Assembly: GCA_023512835.1 (NCBI GenBank) | Contig: CM042086.1 | Coordinates: 3,692,799-3,756,798 of the forward strand | Source of the DNA: Taxillus chinensis | Lineage: Eukaryota; Streptophyta; Magnoliopsida; Santalales; Loranthaceae | Direction of reading: 5' to 3' | DNA length: 64,000 nucleotides | In this document: positions 24,709-32,035 of the stretch, piece by piece | How positions within the stretch are numbered: position 1 is the stretch's first letter | Layout of the letters: each line of letters opens with the position of its first letter | The notes under the pieces: generated by a model | Database searches by the model: none | What the model was told of the DNA's origin: nothing | What the model saw: only the letters and a program-made list of their open reading frames with translations | Translations under genes and position numbers: made by a program

Positions 24709-25719
24709 ATATAACAGAACATTAAAAATATAATTAGAAATAGTAAAAACATAAGCAATCATTTAAGGATTAGGAGTATATTGCAATCGTAAGCCGATTT
24801 TGATGGTATACATCGATTATCAGTTTTGATTATCTAATTGACAAAAAAACATCTTATTAGCTTCTTTTTTTCAGAAACTATACATTTGGCCACCATTTTC
24901 ATCTACGGGGATTGCTGGATTAATCTGACCAATACGATTTTCAAAACCTTGTCTATATGATGAAATTTGAAACATCAAAATGTATTAAAACCCTCTTATT
25001 CTTAATTTGGGAGCCTGGAGTTCGCCACAGCATTACACACACACACCTTAAAAAAATCGCTTGCACACTGTAATCTGAAAAAAATAGAAACTACGGAAAC
25101 ATAACTGTGAATATATTCTCGATAACACAAATCTCCAAATTTAGTAATTTAAATCTAACGACTATAGCTACCAAAAAAAACTCCATTAAAAAAAGGCACA
25201 CATACGAGTCATGGTGATGATTATAAGAAAAAGGAAAGGAGACGGAAGACCTTCATCGAAGGTGGAACGCATGGCGTAGAAAATGGACAACGCCAAGTCG
25301 GCATTGTTACGACGGAGGGCGGCGGAAATGATGGAGCAGCAATCGGAAGCAGCGACAACGCCTCCGCTCCTGTCGGAGCTTTCGGCGATCATCTGCAGCG
25401 CTTCAGCCGCATCCTTGGCGGAGGAGACGCGACAGAGCATGTCATCTCCGCCTAACAGCCCCGACGAAGAGGAGGGGGCTTCTGCAGCACCATTCTGGTC
25501 CCTGCTCGAAGAAGCCTGCGCCCTGAAGCTCCTGAGGCCGACCGGAATGGAGAGGTTGTTGGAGAAGCAGAGTGTTCTGGAATCGCTGACGAGGAGGAGG
25601 AGGAAGAGAGGCGATGATGGTGGTGGGTTAGACGAAATGGGGTTGGCGTTGGTGTTGCAGAGGCGATGGGAGGGGTGAGGGAAGCGAGAGAGGCGTGGAG
25701 AAGCCAAGCTCAGAGCCAT
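6757..25719 (-). CDS. Twelve-exon gene: plastid PPR/zinc-ribbon/coiled-coil protein
   Basis: Exons (minus strand, in transcript order) are 25,719-25,251; 24,294-24,131; 23,630-23,553; 23,453-23,374; 23,111-23,027; 14,246-13,827; 8,311-8,213; 7,755-7,688; 7,563-7,476; 7,376-7,317; 7,195-7,142; 6,837-6,757. They sum to 1,746 nt, 581 codons plus stop, with phases agreeing at every junction and AG|..|GT borders except one GC donor. Visible parts: a Ser/Pro/Arg-rich transit-peptide-like N-terminus (1-60); PPR-like helical repeats (about 130-210, with PDVHIYTSLVRGLAASLRV); a zinc ribbon with C220, C223, C241 and C244; hydrophobic segments at about 381-393 and 405-428; and a charged coiled-coil C-terminus (433-575). 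I recognise it as a conserved plant protein of this architecture but cannot assign a symbol or reaction; a plastid-membrane RNA or assembly factor is a guess. An in-frame upstream Met exists at 25,854, but a TATA-like AT run at 25,868-25,877 would put the transcript start inside it, so Met 25,719 was preferred. Confidence 0.85.
7142..7195 (-). CDS. Exon 11: ends at a GC splice donor
   Basis: Eighteen codons, ENISEQIQQIMELENLKE. Acceptor TTACAG. The next bases after the last codon are GCATGC, so the intron would be GC-AG. The nearest alternative GT donor shifts the frame of exon 12 into an early stop. Confidence 0.8.
7317..7376 (-). CDS. Exon 10: acidic coiled-coil segment
   Basis: Twenty codons, ISSMIEIEVEMDSDVLAAEA. 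Acceptor TGTCAG, donor GCT|GTGAGT. Confidence 0.85.
7476..7563 (-). CDS. Exon 9: coiled coil
   Basis: Completes an Arg codon, then 29 codons (ARRSRVKKVKESLEISLIGR then IELIESYAR). Acceptor GGAAG, donor AGG|GTATGT. Confidence 0.85.
7688..7755 (-). CDS. Exon 8: coiled coil
   Basis: Encodes residues 466-487 plus two bases (VWMLARLFQLENKIVVVGEP and onward). Acceptor CCACAG, donor TCG|GTGAAA. Confidence 0.85.
8213..8311 (-). CDS. Exon 7: start of coiled coil
   Basis: Encodes residues 433-465 (33 codons), including KQKLLSQYDILQSRIRDLKE, an amphipathic helix. Acceptor CCACAG, donor GAG|GTATGG, phase 0 on both sides. Confidence 0.85.
9265..11035 (+). pseudogene. Decayed Copia integrase-RT-RNase H in intron 6
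   Basis: Lies antisense inside intron 6 of the split gene. FHLIHIDIRDPSHVSNVLG at about 9,270 matches the start of a Copia integrase core. FLQSHGIIHDSSFVYAP, then NVPKSFWGEA-like wording, follows near 9,500-9,640. Near 10,370 VYVENIILTRND stands where YVDDIILTGND is normal, so both catalytic aspartates of the RT box are lost. GIEVANSKQEIIMSQQNYV (about 10,480) and RNase H wording (LEIYIDIDYASS near 10,780; WLKIILNDLGI-like near 10,970) follow. Many stops and frameshifts. No LTRs recognised, so this is an old truncated copy. Confidence 0.75.
11935..12305. mobile_element. AT-rich MITE in intron 6
   Basis: Left end near GGCTTATTTGGTATAAG and reversed right end near AGCTGTATTTGGTACAG form imperfect inverted termini around an AT-rich, non-coding interior. 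No clean target duplication could be read, so the superfamily is open. Confidence 0.45.
12306..13826. other. Intron 6 remainder, unclassified
   Basis: The stretch 12,340-13,100 has near-coding composition but no single frame that I recognise. It may be decayed transposon coding sequence on the minus strand. 13,100-13,826 has no recognisable feature. Confidence 0.35.
13827..14246 (-). CDS. Exon 6: largest internal exon with hydrophobic hairpin
   Basis: Encodes residues 293-432 in exactly 140 codons, between TTTCAG and CGA|GTAAGC. Begins IQTPSGRARTHKFATKTVDL, continues with an EGERVTIALAAPSNVYREVG block, then two hydrophobic stretches (about 381-393 and 405-428) that could anchor the protein in a membrane. 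Isolated between two multi-kilobase introns. Confidence 0.85.
14505..14706. repeat. Paired poly-G and poly-C homopolymers in intron 5
   Basis: A G run (about 14,505-14,530) and, about 160 bp later, a C run (about 14,690-14,706) could pair as an inverted repeat. A TATGGTATCAGCGTGGG string just before the G run resembles a Copia primer-binding site (TGGTATCAGAGC), so this may be a retroelement scrap. Homopolymers of this kind are also assembly-prone. Confidence 0.5.
15336..16340. mobile_element. Non-autonomous hAT-like element in intron 5
   Basis: Left end GGGACAGTTTGATAATACTG and reversed right end TAGGGCCTGTTTGAGATTGC resemble the GGGCCTGTTTG-type termini of plant hAT elements. Inner arms are AT-rich (tttaaaag-type). 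The middle (15,590-16,140) is richer in GC but has no recognisable gene. A related left arm occurs at about 42,957-43,120. No 8-bp TSD was found. Confidence 0.45.
16385..16520 (+). pseudogene. Gypsy-like integrase scrap in intron 5
   Basis: Across two frames the sequence reads IPRKPWEELRMDILLAWMDH and then KGHDSIFVVVDDS, close to the Ty3/gypsy integrase consensus IPxxPWExLSMDFLLGLPxxxxGxDSIFVVVDRFS. Only about 45 residues survive and the frame is shifted. Confidence 0.5.
17100..17900 (-). pseudogene. Unrecognised decayed coding sequence in intron 5
   Basis: Minus-strand open frames at 17,141-17,386 and 17,456-17,812 have protein-like wording (for example GKCFEFVMEGGRVDVLHILQ) broken by stops and shifts. 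They could be decayed LINE ORF1 or a captured gene; I do not recognise the family. It lies in the same orientation as the host gene but has no acceptor/donor pair that fits its phase. Confidence 0.3.
18700..20240 (+). pseudogene. Decayed hAT transposase, plus strand, in intron 5
   Basis: Reads through three frames as a plant hAT transposase of the DUF659 type. LMDKILEEINEQYVIQIVTN at about 19,270-19,330 matches the LDxIVEEIGExNVVQVVTDN block but with the catalytic-region Asp changed to Asn. MLEDIDKINEVK, then FIYNSNALINLMRTFT and ITRFATKYIAIESLLRHQ, follow, and FWQRAQTICAMIEPLIRAIK near 19,750-19,810. The 3' part is Gly/Tyr/Ser-rich (20,010-20,220). Multiple stops. Opposite in orientation to the host gene. 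An 80-bp piece of its 3' end is repeated at 22,172-22,256. Confidence 0.7.
20141..20220 (+). repeat. Direct repeat, left copy, bordering a hAT fragment
   Basis: Starts GAGTTCTAGTGGTCACTCTT and is nearly identical to 22,172-22,256 except for small indels near its end. It belongs to the 3' end of the plus-strand hAT remnant. Confidence 0.85.
20221..21976 (-). pseudogene. Truncated hAT transposase, minus strand, in intron 5
   Basis: From a Met at 21,964 the frame reads a BED zinc finger (RCKFCEKEIRGGVFRLKEHL) with a stop where Trp is expected (about 21,940) and another frameshift near 21,750. The long frame 21,669-20,926 carries the DUF659 core: GVSILSDGWKDTRGRQLFNI, then FVVQVVTDNASNYKKAG and WWTPCAAHCLDLILEKIGEL. 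A 71-bp GT-AG intron (20,925-20,855) joins KAKK to VTQFIYNHGWILALMRKFTK, as in intact relatives. A frameshift near 20,530 follows FWLSMSYALKTTRPLVSVLR. The C-terminal dimerisation domain is missing: the copy stops at the direct-repeat border. Less decayed than the plus-strand hAT, hence younger. Confidence 0.8.
22172..22256 (+). repeat. Direct repeat, right copy, bordering a hAT fragment
   Basis: Second copy of the 20,141-20,220 segment, offset by 2,031 bp, with an extra C and an AAACG insertion. Between the two copies lies the truncated minus-strand hAT. An 80-bp duplication is ten times longer than a hAT target duplication. Confidence 0.85.
23027..23111 (-). CDS. Exon 5: linker helix
   Basis: One base completes a Ser codon from exon 4, then 28 codons (TDAPAWRRGLRFLEILKQ, then NIPVAVHSIV). 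Acceptor CGCAG, donor GTG|GTACAA. It precedes the 8.8-kb transposon-filled intron 5. Confidence 0.8.
23374..23453 (-). CDS. Exon 4: second zinc-ribbon knuckle
   Basis: Encodes residues 238-263 plus two bases. CSQC (241 and 244) completes a C-x2-C, 17-residue spacer, C-x2-C ribbon with exon 3, followed by RYQYELVSGDIACIESEEI. Acceptor TGCAG, donor CAG|GTTGAT. Confidence 0.85.
23553..23630 (-). CDS. Exon 3: first zinc-ribbon knuckle
   Basis: Encodes residues 212-237 (VPFGKLVRCPSC and onward). The CPSC pair supplies two of the four presumed zinc ligands. Exactly 26 codons between TTACAG and CAG|GTTTG. Confidence 0.85.
24131..24294 (-). CDS. Exon 2: PPR motif
   Basis: Starts after a GCAG acceptor, completes a Gly codon split with exon 1, and encodes residues 157-211. 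PDVHIYTSLVRGLAASLRV followed by SDALRMISDVCRVGVSP is a good 35-residue PPR motif. Donor GAG|GTAGGA, phase 0. Confidence 0.85.
24677..24702. repeat. (AT)n microsatellite in intron 1
   Basis: About 13 AT dinucleotides within the 956-bp intron 1 of the split gene (24,295-25,250). The rest of that intron shows nothing else recognisable. Confidence 0.85.
25251..25719 (-). CDS. Exon 1: transit peptide and first PPR-like helices
   Basis: Encodes residues 1-156 plus one base. Begins MALSLASPRLSRF, rich in Ser, Arg and Pro and poor in acids, as in plastid transit peptides. Ends after STFDE at donor AAG|GTCTTCC. The last 30 residues (SDCCSIISAALRRNNADLAL) resemble a PPR helix pair. Confidence 0.85.
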
Positions 25720-25880
25720 GTTTGGTTGGGTGCGAGCTTGGCGAAGATTTGCTGCTGTTAGTAGAAGATGAGGAACGAGCGGCTCAAAAGAGTAGGGAGA
25801 CGAGGAGCGGAATTGCAGAGCCAAAAAAATATGAGATAAAAACAAGAGTATCATGAGCGCATCGCATTTTTATTTAATCG
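25720..25880 (-). promoter_or_regulatory. Leader and putative TATA region of the split gene
   Basis: On the minus strand ATTAAATAAAA lies at about 25,868-25,877, roughly 150 bp upstream of the chosen start codon, at a plausible TATA position for a transcript beginning near 25,840. The interval between is moderately GC-rich leader. Confidence 0.35.
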
Positions 25881-26070
25881 CAGTAGTTTTTGTAGCTGGA
25901 AGGAACGATACGATAAGCATCAAATGATTGTGATAGCACATGTAATTATTGTAATCATTTTCCTATATATAGTTATCAGCCTATGCTACGAATATGATCA
26001 CAGAATCGTTAGATTAATATTTAATAATTTAAAATCGATTTTAATCTCGATCTCATGTATTTCGATCATT

Positions 26071-26725
26071 TAAGGGTATAGTGTGTTTGGTTGCTGTTTT
26101 TAAAGTTTTCTATTTTATTTTTTTTGTTTGGTTCAGTATTTGTTTCGATTTTCAAAAATAAAATATTTTCAGACTAGAAAAATAAAAATATTTTTACGAT
26201 TTTACCCCCTACGCCAGCTGCTAAGCCCGAAACCCCCCCCCCCTTACCTACCTCACTGTTGCCAAGGCCACAACGACACCCCCATGCTGTGTCAACGACC
26301 ACTGCCCATTCCCCCGCCGCGCTCCAAGGCCACAGCGACACTGCCCTTGCGCCAAGGCCACTGTGACGGCAACCCACCCCGGCGCTGCCAACCTCCTGCG
26401 ACGGCGAATGCTGCACCACCATCCCCTTCGCCCCGCCGCACTCCAAGGCCATCCCACGACGCGATGCCTCTCTACTAACAGATCTCTCCGCCTGATGCGA
26501 CTACAATGCCCTCCTGCTGCCAGATCTCCCTGTCCGGTGAGACCGCAACCTCCCCCACCTGCGCAATGCGGCGCAACACTCCCATAAAACGAAATACAAT
26601 TTTACATAAAACTCACACCAAACAAAAAAATATTTTCAATTTTTCAAAAAACAGTTTGTAACCATAGTTTAAAAAAAAAATATTTTCAAAACAGAAAACA
26701 AAAACGCGCACCAAATATAGCTTAA
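26071..26725. mobile_element. Mutator-like non-autonomous element with GC-rich cargo
   Basis: Left arm GTGTGTTTGGTTGCTGTTTT and reversed right arm around TATTTGGTGCGCGTTTTTG carry the TTTGGTTGC...TTTTCTGTTTT wording common to plant Mutator-type MITEs, with A/T-rich inner arms. The centre (26,215-26,575) is abruptly GC- and Pro/Ala/Arg-codon-rich, contrasting with everything around it. All frames there are low-complexity and I do not identify a source gene. Similar architecture at 60,517-61,046. Confidence 0.5.
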
Positions 26726-27155
26726 TAAGTAGCGTTGATTATAATATCTAATAGTTTATAATAAAGTTCCCGCGATAAAAAACTGACCTGACATTCTCAT
26801 TGTAACAAATATATATATATATAGTAAAGATACATACACTAAATACATTCATTAATTATATTTAATCTCATGTAAAATTACAAAAACATTCTTATAAAAG
26901 AATGTTTTTTAATGATGTTCTAATATTAATATTAGAATATAAATCAAATATTCAAATATCATTTTTTGAACATTATATGTATATTTTAAAAGGTTGCATT
27001 TGATATAAGTGAATTCAGTGATTATTTTTTAAAAATAGTGAACTCATATAAATTTAATTTAATTTTAGAATTCAATTTTTAAAATAGTTTGATTCCATAA
27101 ATGTTTTTAAAAATTGTTTCTAATTGTTTATATTTTGAAATTAAACTCATTTTTT
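26726..27155. other. AT-rich intergenic DNA
   Basis: Holds a short AT microsatellite near 26,809 and two small palindromic stretches (ATTCTTATAAAAGAAT near 26,890; TAATATTAATATTA near 26,922). No gene seen. Confidence 0.5.
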
Positions 27156-27805
27156 AGCATAAAGGTTGCCTTGGGAAAGATTATTTCTCCCTCTCATAAT
27201 GCCTTTGTGTCTGGTCGGCAAATTTTAGACTCAATTCTCATCACCAATGAGTGCTTTCAAAGTCAAGTTAAGAATGCTCTTTTGAGTGTTTTATGTAGCT
27301 TGGGGAAGGTTTATGATCCTATTCATTGGAGGTTCATTCTTTATGTTCTTCAGCATTATGGATTCTCAACTAAGTGGTGGCGATGGATTTCCTTTTGTAT
27401 CTCCACTGTTCATTTTTCGGTTCTTATTAATGGCAGCTCCTATGGGTTCTTTTAGAGTTTCCTAGGTCTCTGGCAAGGGGACTCATTGTTTCTTATGTTA
27501 TTTGTCATTGTTATGTAGGTTTTTAGTCGCATAGTGGGTAAGGCTTCTTCGGCCGGACTTCTTTCTAGATACTCAATGGGGTGTATGGCTAGGGGTTTAC
27601 TTGTAGTTTTCCATTTTCTTTTTGTCGACGATACTATTATGTTTTGGAGTCTTGCAAGGGTTTACTTGCAATTTCCCACCTCATTCTCTTATTTGGAGTA
27701 TTTGGCGAGAACGAAATGCATGTGTGTTTGATAATCGAGAGTGGTGTGCTTTCAAGCTTTCTCTCTTATTTTTTTACATCGCTTGAGGGAGTGGTATAAG
27801 ATGTT
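27156..27805 (+). pseudogene. LINE-type reverse transcriptase remnant
   Basis: Reads VALGKIISPSHNAFVSGRQI, then LDSILITNECFQSQVK, SVLCSLGKVYDPIHWRFILY and FSVLINGSSYGFF, a recognisable plant L1 RT (consensus ISxxQxAFVxGRQILDxxLIANE, KLDxEKAYDxxxWxFL). After a stop, GDSLFLMLFVIVM and HFLFVDDTIMFW give the (F)ADD box as FVDD. About 30 bp later the sequence jumps to wording of the C-terminal reverse-transcriptase zinc-finger region (LIWSIWRERNACVFDNREW in another frame), so several hundred codons are deleted. Non-functional. Confidence 0.75.
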
Positions 27806-28022
27806 AATATCCACATATAATTTTTAACACCATTTGAAATTACAAAAATAGCCTAAAAATTAAAATTGTTTTTGATAATGTTCGAATAACATCTTTCAAA
27901 CATAAATACAATGTTTCAAAATTATTATTCAAACATTATATTTATATTCGAAATATGTTATTTGAACATTAATTTATGTCCCAATACTATTCTTCAAATA
28001 TTGTATTGTTATTTCAATGTCG

Positions 28023-28048
28023 TGATATATATATATATATATATATAT
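28023..28048. repeat. (AT)n microsatellite
   Basis: About 12 AT units. Immediately followed by TGTAAGACC, which resembles the start of the LTR-like element at 36,092 (TGTAAAGACTC). Confidence 0.85.
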
Positions 28049-28312
28049 GTAAGACCATAAAATTTTTAGCTATTTAAGTTCTTACTTAAAGAGTAATAAT
28101 AATAAAATAATAATAATGTTATTGTTAACAATAGTTAGAAAGGATATTTTAGATATTATCACAATAAAAATAAGCACCCAATATAGTCATTCAAATAGCA
28201 TGTGATAAGTAGCCGTTATGAATAGTATCCGTTTGGACTTCCATAAATAGATATGAGTATGAGATTTTATTTATAAGAGAGTATAGAAGTAAGAAGAAGA
28301 ATAATAAGAGTT

Positions 28313-28597
28313 ATGGCATCAAGTTCTCAAGTACCGCCATCCGAGAATAGTGTACGAGATGAAGATCGGCGAGCAATACGACTTGAAGTTACAAAGCTAT
28401 GCTTTGCTGTAGATGAGCTAAATGCTCGTGTCCAATGGCTGCAATATAATGCGACGAGACACAGGGAGAAGTTTGAGGTTATTCGTGCGACAACCACGAC
28501 AATGTTAGCCGAAGGGTTGTGCAGCTCTACTGCCGAAGCACAACACGTCCTACGCACATACGCTAATATAATTCAAGAAATTTTACGAAGGTCATAG
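28313..28597 (+). CDS. Hypothetical 94-aa protein
   Basis: One open frame from ATG (context AGTTATGGCA) to TAG with varied, protein-like codon use in an otherwise AT-rich repeat zone. The product begins MASSSQVPPSENSVRDEDRR and continues as a charged, probably helical sequence (EVTKLCFAVDELNARVQWLQ; RHREKFEVIRATTTTMLAEG), with no signal peptide or membrane segment. A CCATAAATAG string about 70 bp upstream could serve as TATA. I do not recognise the family. It could be a small host gene, an accessory ORF of the surrounding repeat, or chance. The lack of stops across 285 bp in 30-35% GC neighbourhood favours something real. Confidence 0.4.
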   Translation: MASSSQVPPSENSVRDEDRRAIRLEVTKLCFAVDELNARVQWLQYNATRHREKFEVIRATTTTMLAEGLCSSTAEAQHVLRTYANIIQEILRRS

Positions 28598-28759
28598 AAT
28601 ATGATATTAATGTTTATGTTTATGATTATAATATTTTATGCTATAATGTTATCTTACTTTATTGTCTATTAATTATGCAATTATATTATTTTATCCGCGT
28701 AAATATTAAATATGTTATAAAAAAAATAAAATAATTCGTATATGTCATAAAACGTTTAG

Positions 28760-29370
28760 ATGCTATATATTATGTTATTTAGTTTCTTAAACCAAATTAC
28801 TATGGGTAAGTAAGTATTACAAGTCGTAACTTTACCAAAAGTATAAAACATAGGTAAGGCCCAAAAATTTGAATGAGGCAGATTCTGGGAGGTCCCATTC
28901 GAAAATCCATAACTTGAATTATACAGATCCAATTGACATGAAACTAAAGCCCATTTGTTCATTTATGACTTAGCTAAAATGTGTAGAAATTTCAGAATTT
29001 AATATGAAGCTAATCAATTCCAGAATTTAAAATACTACACATATGTTCAGTATGAACGGGTAAACATTTTAGTATGACTTTAAAATTCAATAACTTTTGT
29101 TATACATATTTAAAAATTATAAAATTGATACCCATTTGTAGATATTTGAGTTAGTAATGCAATAAAATTGGCCATTTGTCAAAAACTACAAAATTAAAAA
29201 CGTTATAATTGAATTAGTAGGGAGTACACCAATGTGAACTTTTGATGCCAAAGGAACCTTCTAGGTTTAAAAGTCTTAAAACATTTTTTTAATGGTAGGA
29301 GGAGATAACCACGTTTTTAATAAGAGATAATATGAAGAAAATAAAGTATTATATATATTTTAAATAATTT
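28760..29370. other. Repeat-like AT-rich DNA upstream of a TATA box
   Basis: Wording typical of plant non-coding LTR/LARD-type repeats, without recognisable coding sequence. It leads into the promoter-like unit at 29,433. Confidence 0.35.
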
Positions 29371-29432
29371 AATTTAATGCCAAAGTCAAATTTGTACACT
29401 ATTTTTCACACTATTACACCTACCATCCTTGC

Positions 29433-30600
29433 CTATATAAGGAGTGTCTTGCCTCTCCTCTTAATGCACAAATCCCTCAAGCCACACCACGAAATTCCCT
29501 CTCAAAACACTCCCTTAAGCCCTCTTAACACCCCAAATACTCTACTCAAATCCTCTTTTGCTTTTGGTACTTACCAAGCGTCGAAGTTCTACGAAAGGTA
29601 ATACTTAAGATTTTGAAATTTTGAAGTTACTTCTTATTTATTATGTAGATCTATATGATTGGTTTTACCACCTCATATATACTATATTCATGTTTGGTTT
29701 TACCACCTTACATATGTTATTTATATGATTGGTTGTACCACCTCATATATATACATACATGGTTGGCCTTGCCACCTCATATATATTTATATATACATGT
29801 GTAATGATTTTAAATTATAGTATTTTATCATAGCATATATTGTCATTCTATAATTCAAGTGAAAAGATGAGAATATTAACTTATGTTTTTATTTTTATTT
29901 TTAAGGTTCTAGATAGCGGAAGATCGTAAGGAACGACTTCCAAAATGAATTCCCCGACAATCGCCCTCTTCTTCTTGAACCCCAATTGTTAATGCTTCAA
30001 CCTCACAGCTATCCCCATCCTTATCTCCTCCTGATCATCCCTTTAGACCCGTGTCTAATATCCCCTCATGGTTAAGGTAGAAGACACGTAGGAAAAATAA
30101 GCTTATCGAACGTCTTTTCCGTTCACCCAATACAAGAAGTAAATCTTATTCAAAAACTCTCAAGGCATATAACCTAGTTAGTGCACAACTCAAGGCTTAT
30201 GATGCATGGGATCGAAATAGGATATGGAACAGCAATAGAAGTGGGAACCCAAATTAATATTCAACCTCACAAGCACGGTATGCCTATTAAAAGATATAAG
30301 TTAAAGTATTATATATATATATAGGAGATATGTGTGATATTGAACTTTTCAAGCATTAATGCTAATTTAGTGTTTTGATATTTTTAAGGTTTAGAACGCG
30401 GAGAACGACAAGCGGATTGTAAGGGGTTTTTCTCATCCCCTTTTTTCTTTTTCATTATAGTCTATATTTCGTAAGGGTTTTTCTTTTCCTTTTCTCACTT
30501 TTCTCTTCCTCTTTATCTTGTTTTATTTGAAATTATTATTGTAAGAGTTTTATGTTTTTTTTTTTTTTTAATTCCATTTTATTGTTGAGAAGATTAGATT
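29433..30600 (+). other. Putative promoter-exon-intron transcription unit
   Basis: CTATATAAGG at 29,433-29,442 is a strong TATA box, followed by a C-rich leader (29,460-29,597) with a short ORF from ATG 29,464. Splice-like borders follow: donor AAAG|GTAATAC (intron from 29,598), acceptor TTTTTAAG at 29,905, a second donor CACG|GTATGCC near 30,277 and acceptor TTTTTAAG near 30,389. Joining exon 1 to exon 2 ends the short ORF within two codons. Exon 2 contains a decayed frame, RKNKLIERLFRSPNTRSK and AQLKAYDAWDRNRIWNSNRS, that may once have been coding. It could be an LTR-type leader of a LARD-like element or a non-coding RNA gene. Confidence 0.35.
29649..29800 (+). repeat. Four tandem copies of a ~38-bp unit
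   Basis: TTGGTTTTACCACCTCATAT recurs with variation four times, separated by TA-rich spacers, inside the first intron of the putative transcription unit. Confidence 0.75.
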
Positions 30601-32035
30601 AGTCTCTTTTTAATCTCTCTCTTGGTAATCTATGTTATTGATTGGGGTAGATAACCATTTTGATATTCGTGGTTATCCTTGTTAACTTTGAATGTTTTAT
30701 TGAAATTCTATGTGATGCCTCATGTTATGTAAGTTAAAGTTGTTATAACCTCTTATGTTTGGACAAAGTAAGTTTATGATGGGTGGTTCCAAAAGACCTC
30801 CAATGCATTGGGTAAAGAACATCACTTGGAGAGTGTCAATCCAAATTGATAATATGTTATGTTACGATTCGGTATCCGGGTGGTTAACCTAGGTCATGAT
30901 GTTATGATACGATGTCTAAACATAATCTTTCATGTTATGATTAAAATACACAGTGAGCGTTTGTAGGAGGTCGTCGACTTATATGATATATCTCATCCTT
31001 TTTGGTCATTGTGTCGTGTTGCTGGACAACGTTCACGGACTATGGTGGGACCATAGCCATTAAGGAAGGAACCTAGAGGGTCACACAATAGTGTATTTGG
31101 TAGGTCCAGTAGTTCAGTGGAACTACATAAAGCAATCGGTCCAGTTTGATTTAAGTTCGGAATCAATAAGAGCCCGAATTGCTAGATCGACTCAAAATCA
31201 CTATTCGAGCGAGAATAAGTGATTCGAATCATCGTTTAGGAATTTCTAGGGCATATCCGAGTTCAGGAGATTGCCACGGTCGAACGTGTCCGGTTTGGGA
31301 TTTTTTGGCGCTCGGGTTCCAGTGGGGCCCACACGGGCGCAAATGGGGCCCACGCGAGATAAGCCGAGAGGGGACATATGTCACACCATGTGGAAACATG
31401 AGTAGCCCATGTTTTTGGTTTATTAGGGCATATTTTCAAAGGGTTACATCCTAGGTTTGAAAATGGGTGGCTAATAAAACAAAATAAATAAAATAAAAGT
31501 ATTATTTTATTAATAATGGGATTTTGGCATATATTATTAAGGGGAGTGAGAGGAAAAACGTGAGAGATGATTTTTTGGGTGCTTTGGAGAACAAAGAACT
31601 CATTCTCCCACTTCTCTCCTCTCTCCCTTTCTTCCCCTTGCTTCAAGTTGCAGATCAAGCGAGAAACGACCCATTTTGTTTGTATCTGCAAAGGTGGAGC
31701 AATAGGTTGATCAAACGGACGAATCCGTGGAGTCTCTACGCTCGTGCTAGCACTTGAACGTGGGACGGGACGTCCGTGGACCGCCGGTGCACGTGGAGCT
31801 TCTAGAGAGCTCCCTGGTTTGGAGTTTCGCACCGACGAGCACGGATACTACCGGAAATTACGGGTATGTAATTTTCTGTTTTGCTTGCTTAAAATTTCAA
31901 TTAAACACCTCTAGATGAAGGTTCCACCTCTTAGGATGTCGTGTATAAAATTTTATAATTTTATACGGCCGTTTAGGACCCGAACGGCACGCTTCCGGCG
32001 GCGCGGAACCTACAATTTAGTGTGGGTCTGACTAT
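30600..32035. other. Unclassified repeat zone, LTR/LARD-like wording
   Basis: Includes a GC-rich stretch (31,290-31,380 and 31,700-31,860) and a donor-like GGG|TATGTAATTTTCTG near 31,862. No coding domain was recognised and no terminal repeats could be matched. 32,036-32,476 likewise shows nothing except a (TAAACAAA)n run near 32,371-32,402. Confidence 0.35.

Noticed and set aside
25283..25678. 131-aa plus-strand ORF
   Set aside because: Antisense shadow of exon 1 of the split gene, which has phase-consistent splicing and recognisable domains on the minus strand.
29649..29800. Possible CRISPR-like regular repeat
   Set aside because: Only four diverged copies with TA-rich spacers in a plant genome; an ordinary tandem repeat.
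28048..32035. A complete LTR element with TG start at 28,048
   Set aside because: TGTAAGACC resembles the LTR-like start at 36,092, but no CA end with matching target duplication could be found.
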